A stretch of DNA of 64,000 bases from Pseudomonas fluorescens (lineage in GTDB: Bacteria; Pseudomonadota; Gammaproteobacteria; Pseudomonadales; Pseudomonadaceae): assembly GCF_902498185.1 (NCBI RefSeq), contig NZ_CABVIX010000007.1, positions 1-64,000 on the forward strand. The letters are read 5' to 3'. The notes below the pieces were generated by a model. It was not told the origin of the DNA. It did no database searches and worked only from the letters and a program-made list of their open reading frames with translations. Shown here one piece after another: positions 14,428-28,392 of the stretch (its first letter is position 1; each line of letters starts with the position of its first letter). Both the position numbers and the translations under genes were made by a program.

Positions 14428-14488
14428 TCCCACTCCTTTCGAAAACGGATTTTGAATCCGCCGCGTCTACCAATTCCGCCATCAGGGC
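14404..14488 (-). tRNA. tRNA-Leu, anticodon CAA
   Basis: 85 bases including an encoded CCA. The loop TTCAAAA flanked by GGA/TCC gives anticodon CAA (UUG codon). A long variable arm and the T-arm GTTCGAGTC are present. The acceptor stem GCCCTGA pairs with TCGGGGC (one G-T). It is the integration target of the satellite, and its 3' end is now supplied by element DNA. Confidence 0.93.
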
Positions 14489-14500
14489 TTATGACGGCGG

Positions 14501-14529
14501 AGTATAAAGAGCCGCTTGAATGCGGTCAA
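14501..14529 (-). promoter_or_regulatory. Sigma-70 promoter of tRNA-Leu
   Basis: On the minus strand, TTGACC (14529-14524) and TATACT (14506-14501) are separated by 17 bases, and the tRNA 5' end lies 12 bases after the -10 box. The promoter is divergent from queA. Confidence 0.75.
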
Positions 14530-14596
14530 TCGGCTTTCATGGAGAATTTTCGCTCGTTGGGCTAAACTTTCCGACCCTGTCGAACCGAACACCATC

Positions 14597-16776
<2,180 letters not shown>

Positions 16777-16831
16777 TGCAATTTCGCCTACTGCAAATCA
16801 AAACATTGCAACTTAGCAACTGGAGTGCCAT

Positions 16832-17167
16832 ATGAGCTTTCTGATTCCCGCCGCGTACGCGGACGCTGCTGCCCCTGCCGCCGGCCCTGCCGGTACCGGC
16901 TTCGAGTGGATCTTCCTGGTCGGCTTCCTGGTCATCTTCTACCTGATGATCTGGCGTCCGCAGGCCAAGCGCGCCAAAGAGCAGAAAAACCTGCTGAGCA
17001 ACCTGCAAAAAGGCGACGAAGTTGTCACCAATGGCGGTATTGCTGGCAAGATCGTCAAAGTTGCCGATGATTTCGTGGTTCTCGAAGTTTCCGACACCGT
17101 CGAACTGAAGTTCCAGAAGGGCGCCATTGCCGCGACCCTGCCCAAAGGTACGCTCAAGGCCATCTGA
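16832..17167 (+). CDS. yajC: YajC, Sec translocon accessory membrane protein
   Basis: 111 aa with one membrane segment (residues about 27-46, FEWIFLVGFLVIFYLMIW) followed by the RPQAKRAKEQKNLLSNL motif and a small beta domain (GDEVVTNGGIAGKI). It associates with SecDF and SecYEG at the inner membrane. It is followed 63 bases later by secD, with a GC-rich hairpin (about 17190-17208) in the gap. Confidence 0.93.
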   Translation: MSFLIPAAYADAAAPAAGPAGTGFEWIFLVGFLVIFYLMIWRPQAKRAKEQKNLLSNLQKGDEVVTNGGIAGKIVKVADDFVVLEVSDTVELKFQKGAIAATLPKGTLKAI

Positions 17168-17230
17168 GTTACTGATTTCTACCCATCGTCGGGGCGCGCA
17201 ACGCGCCCCGCGTCTTGAACGGGCGGCGTG

Positions 17231-19096
17231 ATGCTGAACAAATACCCTCTGTGGAAATACCTGCTGATCCTGGCTGTGCTGGCGATCGGTTTCATTTATT
17301 CCGCTCCCAACCTCTACCCTGATGATCCGGCGGTCCAGATCAGCGGTGCCAGCACAGCGCTGCAGGTCAACCAGGCCGATCTCGACCGCGTCAGCAAAGC
17401 GCTGACCGATGCAGGCATCGCCGTCAAGGCAGCCAGCCTGGGCGAGCAGGGCAAGGGCGCGCTGGTGCGCCTGGCCAAGCAAGAAGACCAACTGCCAGCC
17501 AAGGATGTGGCGCGTAAAGCCCTGGGCGATGATTACGTCGTGGCCCTGAACCTGGCGCCAACCACTCCCGAATGGCTGCGTAACCTGGGCGCAAGCCCGA
17601 TGAAGCTGGGCCTGGACCTGTCTGGTGGCGTTCACTTCCTTCTGGAAGTCGACATGGACAAGGCCATGAGCGCGCGCATGAAGGTCTACGAAGGCGAGGT
17701 CAAGACCCTGTTGCGCAAGGAGCGTGTCCGCTACCGCAGCCTGCCTCAGCAGGATGGCGGCATCATGCTGGGCTTCTCCGATGACGCGACCCGCGAACAG
17801 GCACGTGCCCTGATCCGCAAGAATTTCAATGATTTCGACCTGACCACCAGTGAGCGCAACGAGCTGGCTGTCCTGCGTCTCGCGATCACTCCGGCCAAGG
17901 TCGCGGAAATCCGTGAGTACTCCATCAAGCAGAACCTGACCACCGTGCGTAACCGGGTCAACGAGCTTGGTGTGGCCGAGCCGCTGGTGCAGCGTCAGGG
18001 CGCCAACCGGATCGTGGTCGAGCTGCCAGGCGTGCAGGACACTGCGGAAGCCAAGCGTATCCTCGGCAAGACCGCCAACCTTGAGTTCCGCTTCGGCGCC
18101 GAACCAGGTGCGTCCAAGGCGACCACCGAGGTGTTCGAGTTCCGTGACGGCGGCCGTTCCGCCGCGGTCGAGCGTGGCCTGATCATCACCGGTGACCAGG
18201 TGACCGATGCCCAGGCAGGCTTCGACGAGCAAGGCCGTCCCCAGGTGAACATCCGTCTTGATGGCCACGGCGGCGAGCTGATGAGCCGCGCCACGCGCAG
18301 CAACGTCGGCCGCAGCATGGCGGTGATCTTCATCGAGCAGAAGCCGGTTACCCGCTACGAGAAGAAGACGGTTGACGGTGTCGAGAAAGACGTCGCCATC
18401 CAGAGCTTCAAGGAAGAGAAGCAGATCATCAGCCTGGCGACCATCCAATCGCCGCTGGGCAGCCAGTTCCGCATTACCGGCCTCAACGGCCAGGGTGAGT
18501 CGTCCGAACTTGCCCTGCTGTTGCGCGCCGGTGGTCTGGCCGCGCCGATGTACTTCGCTGAAGAGCGCACCATTGGTCCGAGCCTGGGTGCCGATAACAT
18601 CACCAAGGGTATCGATGCGTCGCTGTGGGGCATGCTGTTTGTCTCGCTGTTCATCATCGCCATCTACCGCGCCTTTGGTGTGATCGCCACGGTCGCCCTG
18701 GCGGGCAACATGGTGCTGCTGCTGGCACTGATGTCGCTGCTGGGCGCAACGCTGACCCTGCCAGGCATTGCCGGTATCGTGCTGACCATGGGCATGGCGG
18801 TCGACGCCAACGTGCTGATCTTCTCGCGGATACGTGAGGAAATTGCCTCGGGCATGTCGGTGCAGCGCGCGATCCACGAAGGCTTCAACCGCGCCTATAC
18901 GGCGATCATCGATGCCAACCTGACCAGCCTGCTGGTCGGCGGTATCCTGTTCGCGATGGGTACCGGCCCGGTGAAGGGCTTCGCGGTTACCATGTCCCTC
19001 GGGATTTTCACCTCGATGTTCACCGCCGTCATGGTGACCCGCGCTATGGTCAACCTGACCTGTGGTGGGCGTGACATCAAGAAGCTGTGGGTTTAA
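17231..19096 (+). CDS. secD: Protein translocase subunit SecD
   Basis: 621 aa, from the ATG directly after an in-frame GTG. It forms, with SecF, the proton-driven motor that pulls exported proteins across the inner membrane. There is an N-terminal membrane anchor, a large periplasmic region with the P1 motif LGLDLSGGVHFLLEVD, and a C-terminal bundle of five membrane segments including GADNITKGI and GMAVDANVLIFSRIREE. The secF start follows nine bases after the stop. Confidence 0.95.
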   Translation: MLNKYPLWKYLLILAVLAIGFIYSAPNLYPDDPAVQISGASTALQVNQADLDRVSKALTDAGIAVKAASLGEQGKGALVRLAKQEDQLPAKDVARKALGDDYVVALNLAPTTPEWLRNLGASPMKLGLDLSGGVHFLLEVDMDKAMSARMKVYEGEVKTLLRKERVRYRSLPQQDGGIMLGFSDDATREQARALIRKNFNDFDLTTSERNELAVLRLAITPAKVAEIREYSIKQNLTTVRNRVNELGVAEPLVQRQGANRIVVELPGVQDTAEAKRILGKTANLEFRFGAEPGASKATTEVFEFRDGGRSAAVERGLIITGDQVTDAQAGFDEQGRPQVNIRLDGHGGELMSRATRSNVGRSMAVIFIEQKPVTRYEKKTVDGVEKDVAIQSFKEEKQIISLATIQSPLGSQFRITGLNGQGESSELALLLRAGGLAAPMYFAEERTIGPSLGADNITKGIDASLWGMLFVSLFIIAIYRAFGVIATVALAGNMVLLLALMSLLGATLTLPGIAGIVLTMGMAVDANVLIFSRIREEIASGMSVQRAIHEGFNRAYTAIIDANLTSLLVGGILFAMGTGPVKGFAVTMSLGIFTSMFTAVMVTRAMVNLTCGGRDIKKLWV

Positions 19097-19105
19097 GGGG
19101 CTGCC

Positions 19106-20017
19106 ATGTTACGTACCATCAACTTCATGGGCGTGCGCAATGTCGCGTTCGCCGTTACCTTGCTTCTTACCGTGCTGGCGCTGTTCAGCTGGTGGCAGAA
19201 GGGCCTGAACATGGGCCTGGACTTCACCGGCGGTACGCTGATCGAGCTTACCTACGAACGTCCTGCAGACCTGCAGGCGGTGCGTACCGAGCTGACCCAG
19301 GCGGGCTTCAACGACGCCGTGGTGCAGAGCTTCGGCGCCAGCACCGATCTGCTGGTGCGCATGCCGGGTGATGATCCGCTGCTGGGTACCCGCGTGGCCG
19401 AGGCCTTGCAACAGGCCGGTGGCGACAACCCGGCCGTGGTCAAGCGCGTCGAGTTCGTCGGTCCGCAGGTCGGTGAGGAGCTGCGCGACCAAGGCGGCCT
19501 CGGCATGCTTCTGGCGCTGGGCGGCATCCTGATCTACCTGGCCTTCCGCTTCCAGTGGAAGTTCGCGGTCGGGGCGATCGTCTCGCTGGTGCACGACGTG
19601 GTCGTGACCATGGGTATTCTGTCGTTCTTCCAGATCACCTTCGACCTGACGGTCCTGGCGGCGGTACTTGCGATCATTGGTTACTCGCTCAACGACACCA
19701 TCGTCGTGTTCGACCGGGTTCGCGAGAACTTCCGGGTGATGCGCAAGGCCTCCCTGATCGAGAACATCAACGTCTCGACTACCCAGACCCTGTTGCGCAC
19801 TATCGCCACCTCGGTCTCGACCTTGCTGGCCCTGGCTGCGCTGCTGTTCTTTGGTGGCGACAACCTGTTCGGCTTCTCGCTGGCGCTGTTCATTGGTGTC
19901 CTGGCCGGTACCTACTCGTCGATCTATATCGCCAACGTGGTGCTGATCTGGCTGAACCTGAGCAGCGAAGACCTGATCCCGCCGGTCAAGGCCGAGGGTG
20001 TGGACGAGCGTCCATAA
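19106..20017 (+). CDS. secF: Protein translocase subunit SecF
   Basis: 303 aa, partner of SecD. It has six membrane segments, the motif GLDFTGGTLIEL after the first, and the conserved SLNDTIVVFDRVREN in the C-terminal half. It is the last gene of the queA-tgt-yajC-secDF cluster and is closed by a strong terminator 33 bases after the stop. Confidence 0.95.
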   Translation: MLRTINFMGVRNVAFAVTLLLTVLALFSWWQKGLNMGLDFTGGTLIELTYERPADLQAVRTELTQAGFNDAVVQSFGASTDLLVRMPGDDPLLGTRVAEALQQAGGDNPAVVKRVEFVGPQVGEELRDQGGLGMLLALGGILIYLAFRFQWKFAVGAIVSLVHDVVVTMGILSFFQITFDLTVLAAVLAIIGYSLNDTIVVFDRVRENFRVMRKASLIENINVSTTQTLLRTIATSVSTLLALAALLFFGGDNLFGFSLALFIGVLAGTYSSIYIANVVLIWLNLSSEDLIPPVKAEGVDERP

Positions 20018-20049
20018 CGGTTTATCCTGCGCCTCAGGGCGGTAGAGAA

Positions 20050-20082
20050 GGGCGCGAGTATTGAACTCGCGCCCTTTTTTTT
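20050..20082 (+). terminator. Terminator after secF
   Basis: A perfect 10-bp stem (20050-20059 with 20065-20074), a 5-base loop and eight T. Confidence 0.92.
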
Positions 20083-20139
20083 GCTCCAAGGCTGGGAGAA
20101 GCGCGGGCGCGGACCCGCAGACAAGGTCAGGAGGTTCAC

Positions 20140-20679
20140 GTGAACAAATCATTGCTGGTAGGTGCTGTGCTAGGTGCTGTCGGTGTGACTGCCGGAGGCG
20201 CTGTGGCAACCTACAGCTTGGTGAACAAGGGGCCGGATGTGGCCCAGGTCACCGACGTGCAGCCCATCAAACAGCAGGTCAAGACACCGCGGGAAGTCTG
20301 CAAGGACGTCACTGTGACCCGCCAGGCGCCGGTCAAGGACCAGCACCAGATCGCGGGTACCGTGGTCGGTGCGCTGGCCGGCGGGCTGCTGGGGAATCAG
20401 GTTGGCGGTGGCACTGGCAAGAAGATCGCTACGGTGGCGGGCGCGGTCGGTGGTGGCTATGCCGGCAACAAGGTGCAGGAAGGCATGCAGCAGCGTGATA
20501 CCTATACCACCACGCAGACCCGCTGCAACACGGTCAATGACCTGAGCGAGAAGGTCGTTGGCTACAACGTTACCTATTCGATCGGTGACAAGGTCGGCAA
20601 AGTGAAGATGGATCGCGAGCCGGGCCAGACAATTCCGCTGGATGAGAACGGCAAGCTGGTACTCAGCCAGGCGCAGTGA
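20140..20679 (+). CDS. Glycine-zipper 2TM domain protein
   Basis: 179 aa, GTG start with AGGAGG seven bases upstream. A hydrophobic N-terminal segment (LLVGAVLGAVGVTAGGAVATY) anchors it, and residues about 67-106 (IAGTVVGALAGGLLGNQVGG, then GGYAGNK) form a glycine-zipper pair like those in outer-membrane-associated proteins such as SlyB. The C-terminal part has YNVTYSIGDKVG. It probably acts in the cell envelope; the exact role is unknown. It is monocistronic between two terminators. Confidence 0.85.
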   Translation: MNKSLLVGAVLGAVGVTAGGAVATYSLVNKGPDVAQVTDVQPIKQQVKTPREVCKDVTVTRQAPVKDQHQIAGTVVGALAGGLLGNQVGGGTGKKIATVAGAVGGGYAGNKVQEGMQQRDTYTTTQTRCNTVNDLSEKVVGYNVTYSIGDKVGKVKMDREPGQTIPLDENGKLVLSQAQ

Positions 20680-20683
20680 TCCC

Positions 20684-20725
20684 CGCCCATAAAAAAAGCA
20701 CCCTAGGGTGCTTTTTTTATGGGCG
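20684..20725. terminator. Bidirectional terminator, 42-base perfect palindrome
   Basis: A perfect palindrome with A/T runs on both sides of a GCACCC/GGGTGC core, between the convergent glycine-zipper gene and suhB. It can end transcription from both sides. Confidence 0.92.
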
Positions 20726-20731
20726 AAGCGA

Positions 20732-21550
20732 TCAGCGCTTCAGGCTTTCCGGCAGATGCGGCTGGATGGCAGTCAGCACGGCCTTGAAGCACTTGATATT
20801 ACCGGCAACGATGTGGCCTTTATCAAGGAAATCGTGACCACCGGTGAAGTCGCTCACCAGGCCGCCCGCTTCCTGGATCAGCAGCACGCCTGCCGCCATG
20901 TCCCATTCCGACAGCCCTGATTCCCAGAAGGCATCGAAACGGCCAGCGGCAACGTAGGCCAGGTCGAGGCTGGCGGAGCCGGCGCGGCGGATGCCGGCGG
21001 TCTGGCCAGTCAAGGCACGGAACATGCCCAGGTAGTTGTCCAGCTCGGCCATCTGGCTGTCACGGAACGGGAAGCCGGTACCCAGCAGGGCGCCTTCGAG
21101 GCTGGTGCGCGAGCTGACGCGCAGGCGGCGGCCATTGAGCTGGGCGCCACGGCCGCGGCTGGCGGTGAATTCTTCCTGGCGAACCGGGTCAAGGATGACG
21201 GCGTGCTCGATGCGGCCACGGTATTTACAGGCGATGCTCACCGCGAAGTGCGGGATGCCACGCAGGAAGTTGGTGGTGCCGTCCAGTGGATCGATGATCC
21301 AGAGGTAGTCCTTGCCCTCTTCACCGGAGCCTGCATGCATGCCGGTTTCTTCACCCTGGATCGAGTGGTTCGGGTAGGCCTTGCGCAGCGCCTTGATGAT
21401 GACTTCTTCAGCCGCGCGGTCGACCTCGGAGACGTAGTCCTTGGCCTCTTTTTCGTCCACCTTGATGCTATCCAGGCGTTCGATTGAGCGGAAAATCAGT
21501 TCACTGGCACTGCGGGCGGCGCGCAGCGCGATATTCAGCATGGGCTGCAT
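20732..21550 (-). CDS. suhB: Inositol-1-monophosphatase family protein SuhB
   Basis: 272 aa from the ATG at 21550 (MQPMLNIALRAARSASELIF), the usual Pseudomonas start; an upstream extension is not conserved. The metal-binding motifs are visible: GEETG, WIIDPLDGTTNF and SEWDMAAGVLLIQEAGG. Besides phosphatase activity, SuhB takes part in ribosomal RNA antitermination complexes in bacteria. It is divergent from trmJ. Confidence 0.95.
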   Translation of the reverse strand: MQPMLNIALRAARSASELIFRSIERLDSIKVDEKEAKDYVSEVDRAAEEVIIKALRKAYPNHSIQGEETGMHAGSGEEGKDYLWIIDPLDGTTNFLRGIPHFAVSIACKYRGRIEHAVILDPVRQEEFTASRGRGAQLNGRRLRVSSRTSLEGALLGTGFPFRDSQMAELDNYLGMFRALTGQTAGIRRAGSASLDLAYVAAGRFDAFWESGLSEWDMAAGVLLIQEAGGLVSDFTGGHDFLDKGHIVAGNIKCFKAVLTAIQPHLPESLKR

Positions 21551-21696
21551 GGACGTTTCACCTGGGTCGTTAAAGAAAGCCGCACATTCTAGCAGAATTA
21601 TCCGCGCGCAGAAGTGTGTCATTTGCTTTCGTGGTGTTACGCTGGTCGCTTCTGTAAGATTCAGTCCCCCATTTCTGTCTCTGCGAGCACTTCACC

Positions 21697-22470
21697 TTGC
21701 TGCAAAATATTCGTGTTGTTCTGGTCAATACCAGCCACCCCGGCAATATCGGCGGCGCTGCGCGTGCCATGAAAAACATGGGCTTGACGCGCCTGGTGCT
21801 GGTCGAACCGCAGGACTTCCCCTCGCACGAGGCCAGCGCCCGAGCCTCTGGCGCCGACGACATCCTGGCCGCTGCCCAGGTTGTCGGCTCACTGGAAGAC
21901 GCGTTGGTGGGCTGCAACCTGGTCCTTGGTACCAGCGCCCGTGAGCGCAGCCTGCCCTGGCCGCTGATCGACCCCCGCGAGTGCGGCACCAAGGCCGTCG
22001 AGCACGCCGCGCAAGGCGAGGAGATTGCCCTGGTTTTCGGCCGCGAACACGCAGGCCTGACCAACGACGAACTGCAACGATGTCACTTCCACGTGCATAT
22101 CCCGTCGAATCCTGACTTCAGCTCCCTCAACCTGGGGGCGGCGGTGCAGGTGCTCGCCTATGAAGTGCGCATGGCCTGGCTGAGCACCGCTGGCGATCAG
22201 GCCGAAGGCGATGGGCCCCGGGCCCCCTCGCCAGCCCTCAGCGAGCTGGTCACCATGGACGAGATGGAGCTGTTCTATGGCCACCTGGAAAAGACCCTGG
22301 TGGACATCGGTTTCCTCGACCCGCAGAAGCCTCGTCAGTTGATGCCGCGCCTGCGCCGCTTGTATGGACGCAGTGGGGTCGATCGTTCGGAAATGAGCAT
22401 TTTGCGCGGCATCCTCACCGAGACCCAGAAAGTGGTCCGGGGCGAGCCGCATAAGCGGAAGGACCAATAG
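21697..22470 (+). CDS. trmJ: tRNA (cytidine/uridine-2'-O-)-methyltransferase TrmJ
   Basis: 257 aa with a TTG start at 21697; the sequence LLQNIRVVLVNTSHPGNIGGAARAMKNMGL begins right there. It is a SPOUT methylase that modifies the ribose at position 32 of tRNAs using SAM. The knotted C-terminal region of the domain is visible (ALVFGREHAGLTNDEL, IPSNPDFSSLNLGAAVQVLAYEV). cysE begins at the next base after its stop. Confidence 0.92.
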   Translation: MLQNIRVVLVNTSHPGNIGGAARAMKNMGLTRLVLVEPQDFPSHEASARASGADDILAAAQVVGSLEDALVGCNLVLGTSARERSLPWPLIDPRECGTKAVEHAAQGEEIALVFGREHAGLTNDELQRCHFHVHIPSNPDFSSLNLGAAVQVLAYEVRMAWLSTAGDQAEGDGPRAPSPALSELVTMDEMELFYGHLEKTLVDIGFLDPQKPRQLMPRLRRLYGRSGVDRSEMSILRGILTETQKVVRGEPHKRKDQ

Positions 22471-23256
22471 ATGTTCGAGCGTCTGCGTGAAGATATCCAG
22501 AGTGTGTTCCATCGTGACCCGGCGGCGCGCAATGCCTTCGAGGTTCTGACCTGCTATCCGGGCATGCATGCGATCTGGCTGCACCGTGCTGCCCGCGCCC
22601 TCTGGCTGCGTGATCTCAAGTGGTTGGCGCGCCTGGTGTCCAACTTCGGGCGGTGGATGACGGGTATCGAGATTCATCCGGGAGCCAAGGTCGGCCGACG
22701 GTTTTTCATCGACCACGGCATGGGCATCGTGATTGGCGAAACCGCCGAGATCGGTGACGACGTGACCCTCTACCAGGGCGTGACGCTGGGCGGCACCAGC
22801 TGGAACAAGGGCAAGCGTCACCCAACGCTGGAAGACGGCGTGGTGGTGGGGGCGGGTGCCAAGGTGCTCGGCCCGTTCACGGTCGGGGCTGGGGCCAAGA
22901 TCGGCTCCAACGCGGTGGTGACCAAGGCGGTGCCAGCCGGTGCTACCGCGGTCGGTATTCCGGGGCGCATCATCGTCAAGTCCGAGGACAGCGAAGTCGA
23001 GGCCAAGCGCAAGGCCATGGCTGAAAAGATCGGCTTCGATGCCTACGGCGTCAGCGGTGACATGCCTGACCCGGTCGCGCGCGCCATCGGCCAGTTGCTT
23101 GACCACCTGCAGGCAGTGGACGGCCGCCTGGAGGACATGTGCGGCGAGCTGACCAAGCTGGGTAGTAGCTACTGCGCCAAGGACCTGCCGGTACTGCGCG
23201 AAGAGGACTTCGCCGAGGTCAAGGCGGCGGCCAAGAGTGACTCCCAGTCGCATTGA
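22471..23256 (+). CDS. cysE: Serine O-acetyltransferase
   Basis: 261 aa. It acetylates serine, the first step of cysteine synthesis, and so feeds the Isc genes that follow. It has the left-handed beta-helix hexapeptide fold: [36 protein letters not shown] and [21 protein letters not shown]. It is a shorter and differently ended form than E. coli CysE, as usual for the second pseudomonad cysE beside iscR. Confidence 0.92.
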   Translation: MFERLREDIQSVFHRDPAARNAFEVLTCYPGMHAIWLHRAARALWLRDLKWLARLVSNFGRWMTGIEIHPGAKVGRRFFIDHGMGIVIGETAEIGDDVTLYQGVTLGGTSWNKGKRHPTLEDGVVVGAGAKVLGPFTVGAGAKIGSNAVVTKAVPAGATAVGIPGRIIVKSEDSEVEAKRKAMAEKIGFDAYGVSGDMPDPVARAIGQLLDHLQAVDGRLEDMCGELTKLGSSYCAKDLPVLREEDFAEVKAAAKSDSQSH

Positions 23257-23350
23257 TAGCCTGATGCCCTGCGGGGCGTGTGCTAACGCGCCCTTTCTTG
23301 CTATGATGCCGCCCGCCTTCGCATCGCAATCCCGACTAAAGCAGTAGGTC

Positions 23351-23386
23351 TTATAGTTGACTTAAACGCTCGGGAATTGCATACTT
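23351..23386 (+). promoter_or_regulatory. isc operon promoter with possible IscR site
   Basis: TTGACT (23357-23362) and CATACT (23380-23385) with a 17-base spacer, about 40 bases before the iscR start. ATAGTTGACTTAAAC resembles the left half of the IscR type 1 site and overlaps the -35 box, which would fit autorepression. Confidence 0.6.
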
Positions 23387-23422
23387 GCACACATTCTGTA
23401 ACTCCCGTGGTAACGACTAGCC

Positions 23423-23914
23423 ATGCGACTGACTACCAAAGGCCGATACGCCGTGACCGCAATGCTCGACCTGGCATTGCACGCGCAGCATGGCCCTGTG
23501 TCTTTGGCCGATATTTCCGAGCGCCAGGGCATATCCCTCTCATATCTGGAGCAGCTGTTCGCCAAGCTGCGCCGCAGCAGCCTGGTTTCCAGCGTGCGCG
23601 GCCCAGGCGGTGGGTATCAGCTGTCCCGTGGCATGGAGACCATCCAGGTTGCCCAGGTCATCGACGCGGTCAATGAATCGGTCGATGCCACCCGTTGCCA
23701 GGGCCTGGGAGACTGCCATGCCGGTGACACCTGCCTGACCCACCACCTGTGGTGCGACCTCAGCCAGCAGATCCATGAATTCCTGAGCGGCATCAGCCTG
23801 GCCGACCTTGTTACTCGCCGAGAGGTGCAAGAAGTTGCCCAGCGCCAGGACCTGCGACGTGTCGCGGGCCGCCCTGCCCACTTGGACAAGATTGAGACGT
23901 CCGCCGTCGAATGA
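23423..23914 (+). CDS. iscR: Iron-sulfur cluster regulator IscR
   Basis: 163 aa, Rrf2 family. A winged helix occupies residues 1-75 ([47 protein letters not shown]). The [2Fe-2S] ligands are the three Cys in [16 protein letters not shown] with His in the same stretch. With cluster it represses the isc operon. It is the first gene of the operon, 42 bases before iscS. Confidence 0.95.
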   Translation: MRLTTKGRYAVTAMLDLALHAQHGPVSLADISERQGISLSYLEQLFAKLRRSSLVSSVRGPGGGYQLSRGMETIQVAQVIDAVNESVDATRCQGLGDCHAGDTCLTHHLWCDLSQQIHEFLSGISLADLVTRREVQEVAQRQDLRRVAGRPAHLDKIETSAVE

Positions 23915-23956
23915 CCGTTACGACGAGCGGCGCGACCGCCTGATAGGAGATATTCA

Positions 23957-25171
23957 ATGAAGTTGCCGATCTACCTCGATTACTCCGCGACCACTCCGGT
24001 CGACCCACGCGTCGCTCAGAAAATGTGCGAATGCCTGACGGTCGACGGAAACTTCGGTAACCCGGCCTCGCGTTCCCACGTCTTTGGCTGGAAAGCCGAA
24101 GAAGCGGTCGAGAACGCCCGCCGCCAGGTGGCTGAACTGATCGGCGCCGACCCGCGCGAGATCGTCTGGACCAGCGGTGCGACCGAGTCCGACAACCTCG
24201 CCATCAAGGGCGTCGCGCACTTCTATCACACCAAGGGCAAGCACATCATCACCTCCAAGATCGAGCACAAGGCGGTCCTGGACACCTGCCGCCAGCTTGA
24301 GCGTGAAGGTTTCGAGATCACCTATCTCGAACCCGGTGACGACGGTATCGTTACTCCAGCGATGGTCGAGGCGGCCTTGCGTGACGACACCATTCTGGTC
24401 TCGCTCATGCACGTCAACAACGAAGTCGGCTCGATCAACGACATTGGCGCGATCGGTGAACTGACCCGCTCTCGCGGCATACTGTTCCATGTTGATGCCG
24501 CCCAGTCCGCGGGCAAGGTCGAGATCGACCTGTCCAAGCTGAAGGTCGACCTGATGGCGTTCTCGGCGCACAAGGTTTATGGCCCCAAAGGTATCGGCGC
24601 GCTCTACGTCAGCCGCAAGCCTCGCGTACGCCTTGAAGCCGCCATGCACGGCGGCGGTCACGAGCGCGGCATGCGTTCAGGCACGTTGCCGACCCACCAG
24701 ATCGTCGGCATGGGCGAGGCCTTTGCTGTCGCCAAGGAGCAGATGGCCAGCGAGAACGTGCGCATCAAGGCCCTGAGCGACCGTTTCTTCAAGCAGGTTT
24801 CAGAGCTCGAGGAGTTGTACGTCAACGGCAGCCAGGTTGCCCGCGTACCGCACAACCTGAACCTGAGCTTCAACTACGTCGAAGGCGAGTCGCTGCTCAT
24901 GGCGCTCAAGGACATCGCGGTATCGTCCGGCTCGGCCTGCACCTCGGCCTCGCTTGAGCCTTCCTACGTGCTGCGCGCACTGGGCCGCAACGACGAGTTG
25001 GCGCACAGTTCGATCCGCTTCACCTTCGGCCGCTTCACCACCGAAGAGGAAGTCGACTATGCCGCGCAGAAAGTCTGCGAGGCCGTTTCCAAGCTGCGCG
25101 AATTGTCGCCGCTGTGGGACATGTTCAAAGACGGCGTCGATATCTCCAAGATCGAGTGGGCCGCCCACTAA
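23957..25171 (+). CDS. iscS: Cysteine desulfurase IscS
   Basis: 404 aa, the same length as E. coli IscS. A PLP enzyme that takes sulfur from cysteine for Fe-S clusters and tRNA thiolation. Key features are [16 protein letters not shown], the PLP lysine in [11 protein letters not shown] (about residue 206) and the active-site cysteine in [17 protein letters not shown] (about 328). It has AGGAG upstream and precedes iscU by 47 bases. Confidence 0.97.
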   Translation: MKLPIYLDYSATTPVDPRVAQKMCECLTVDGNFGNPASRSHVFGWKAEEAVENARRQVAELIGADPREIVWTSGATESDNLAIKGVAHFYHTKGKHIITSKIEHKAVLDTCRQLEREGFEITYLEPGDDGIVTPAMVEAALRDDTILVSLMHVNNEVGSINDIGAIGELTRSRGILFHVDAAQSAGKVEIDLSKLKVDLMAFSAHKVYGPKGIGALYVSRKPRVRLEAAMHGGGHERGMRSGTLPTHQIVGMGEAFAVAKEQMASENVRIKALSDRFFKQVSELEELYVNGSQVARVPHNLNLSFNYVEGESLLMALKDIAVSSGSACTSASLEPSYVLRALGRNDELAHSSIRFTFGRFTTEEEVDYAAQKVCEAVSKLRELSPLWDMFKDGVDISKIEWAAH

Positions 25172-25218
25172 GCCAGTCGCCGGAAAGAGCGGCTCTCTGA
25201 TGAGGAAGGAATAGCACC

Positions 25219-25605
25219 ATGGCATACAGTGAAAAGGTCATCGACCACTACGAAAACCCGCGCAACGTCGGCAAGATGAATGCCGAGGACCCGGATGTCG
25301 GGACCGGCATGGTCGGCGCTCCGGCCTGCGGCGACGTCATGCGCCTGCAGATCAAGGTCAACGAGCAGGGCGTCATCGAAGACGCCAAGTTCAAGACCTA
25401 CGGCTGCGGTTCGGCCATTGCCTCAAGCTCCCTCGCCACCGAGTGGATGAAAGGCAAGACCCTGGACGAAGCCGAAACCATCAAGAACACCCAGCTGGCC
25501 GAGGAGCTCGCGCTGCCGCCGGTGAAGATCCACTGTTCGGTACTCGCCGAGGACGCCATCAAGGCGGCCGTACGCGATTACAAGCAGAAGAAAGGTTTGC
25601 TCTAA
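25219..25605 (+). CDS. iscU: Fe-S cluster scaffold IscU
   Basis: 128 aa. Clusters are built on this scaffold. The three ligand cysteines and the neighbouring aspartate are present: GAPACGDVM (Cys37, Asp39), TYGCGSAIASSS (Cys63) and KIHCSVLAEDAI (Cys106). The chaperone-recognition motif LPPVK lies just before Cys106 and is bound by HscA, encoded downstream. Confidence 0.97.
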   Translation: MAYSEKVIDHYENPRNVGKMNAEDPDVGTGMVGAPACGDVMRLQIKVNEQGVIEDAKFKTYGCGSAIASSSLATEWMKGKTLDEAETIKNTQLAEELALPPVKIHCSVLAEDAIKAAVRDYKQKKGLL

Positions 25606-25632
25606 GTCGCCTGTTGCAGGTAAGGAGTCTCG

Positions 25633-25956
25633 ATGGCTATCAGCATGACAGAAGCCGCCGCCAACCATGTGCGGCGGTCCCTCGAAGGGCGCGGCAAAGG
25701 TCTTGGCATCCGCCTTGGCGTGCGTACCACCGGTTGCTCGGGCCTGGCCTATGTGCTGGAGTTCGTCGATGAGCCAGGCGATGAAGACCAGGTCTTCGAG
25801 AGCCATGGCGAGCGGGTGATCATCGATCCCAAGAGCCTGGCCTACCTGGACGGCACCGAGCTCGACTTCGTCAAGGAAGGGTTGAATGAAGGCTTCAAGT
25901 TCAACAACCCCAACGTACGCGGTGAGTGTGGCTGCGGCGAAAGCTTCAACGTCTGA
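25633..25956 (+). CDS. iscA: Fe-S carrier protein IscA
   Basis: 107 aa, A-type carrier that passes clusters to target proteins. The three conserved cysteines are present: [13 protein letters not shown] and the C-terminal [11 protein letters not shown]. The spacing to iscU is 27 bases, with AAGGAG before the start. Confidence 0.97.
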   Translation: MAISMTEAAANHVRRSLEGRGKGLGIRLGVRTTGCSGLAYVLEFVDEPGDEDQVFESHGERVIIDPKSLAYLDGTELDFVKEGLNEGFKFNNPNVRGECGCGESFNV

Positions 25957-25964
25957 GGCGCCGC

Positions 25965-26486
25965 GTGGGAACTCCTTGTCATTTCGCCCTGTTCGACCTG
26001 CAACCGGGCTTCAGCCTGGACCTCGATAAACTGGCCGTTCGCTATCGCGAGCTGGCCCGTGAGGTTCATCCGGACCGCTTCGCCGACGCCTCCGAGCGCG
26101 AGCAGCGCCTGGCGCTGGAGCAATCCGCTGCGCTCAACGAGGCCTACCAGACACTGCGCAGCGCGCCTCGGCGCGCTCGCTATCTGTTGGCCATCAGTGG
26201 CCACGAAGTGCCCCAGGAAATCACGGTTCATGACCCTGACTTCCTGATGCAGCAGATGCAACTGCGCGAAGAGCTCGAAGATCTGCACGACAGTGCCGAC
26301 CTGGACGGCGTGGGCGTTTTCAAGAAGCATCTCAAAGGTGCTCAGCAAGCGCTCAATGATGACTTCGCCGCCTGTTGGGACGACCCAGCGCAGCGCGAGC
26401 AGGCCGAACGCCTGATGCGCCGCATGCAGTTTCTCGACAAGCTCGCCCAGGAAGTGCGTCAGCTCGAAGAGCGCCTCGACGATTAA
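25965..26486 (+). CDS. hscB: Co-chaperone HscB
   Basis: 173 aa from a GTG start eight bases after iscA (GAGG upstream); [14 protein letters not shown] matches the family N-terminus. It has a J-domain with HPD in [12 protein letters not shown], and a C-terminal three-helix domain. It delivers IscU to HscA. Confidence 0.95.
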   Translation: MGTPCHFALFDLQPGFSLDLDKLAVRYRELAREVHPDRFADASEREQRLALEQSAALNEAYQTLRSAPRRARYLLAISGHEVPQEITVHDPDFLMQQMQLREELEDLHDSADLDGVGVFKKHLKGAQQALNDDFAACWDDPAQREQAERLMRRMQFLDKLAQEVRQLEERLDD

Positions 26487-26526
26487 CCCGGCGTACCCGT
26501 GATGACGCCTAAGGTATTCAAATAGC

Positions 26527-28389
<1,863 letters not shown>

Positions 28390-28392
28390 CCG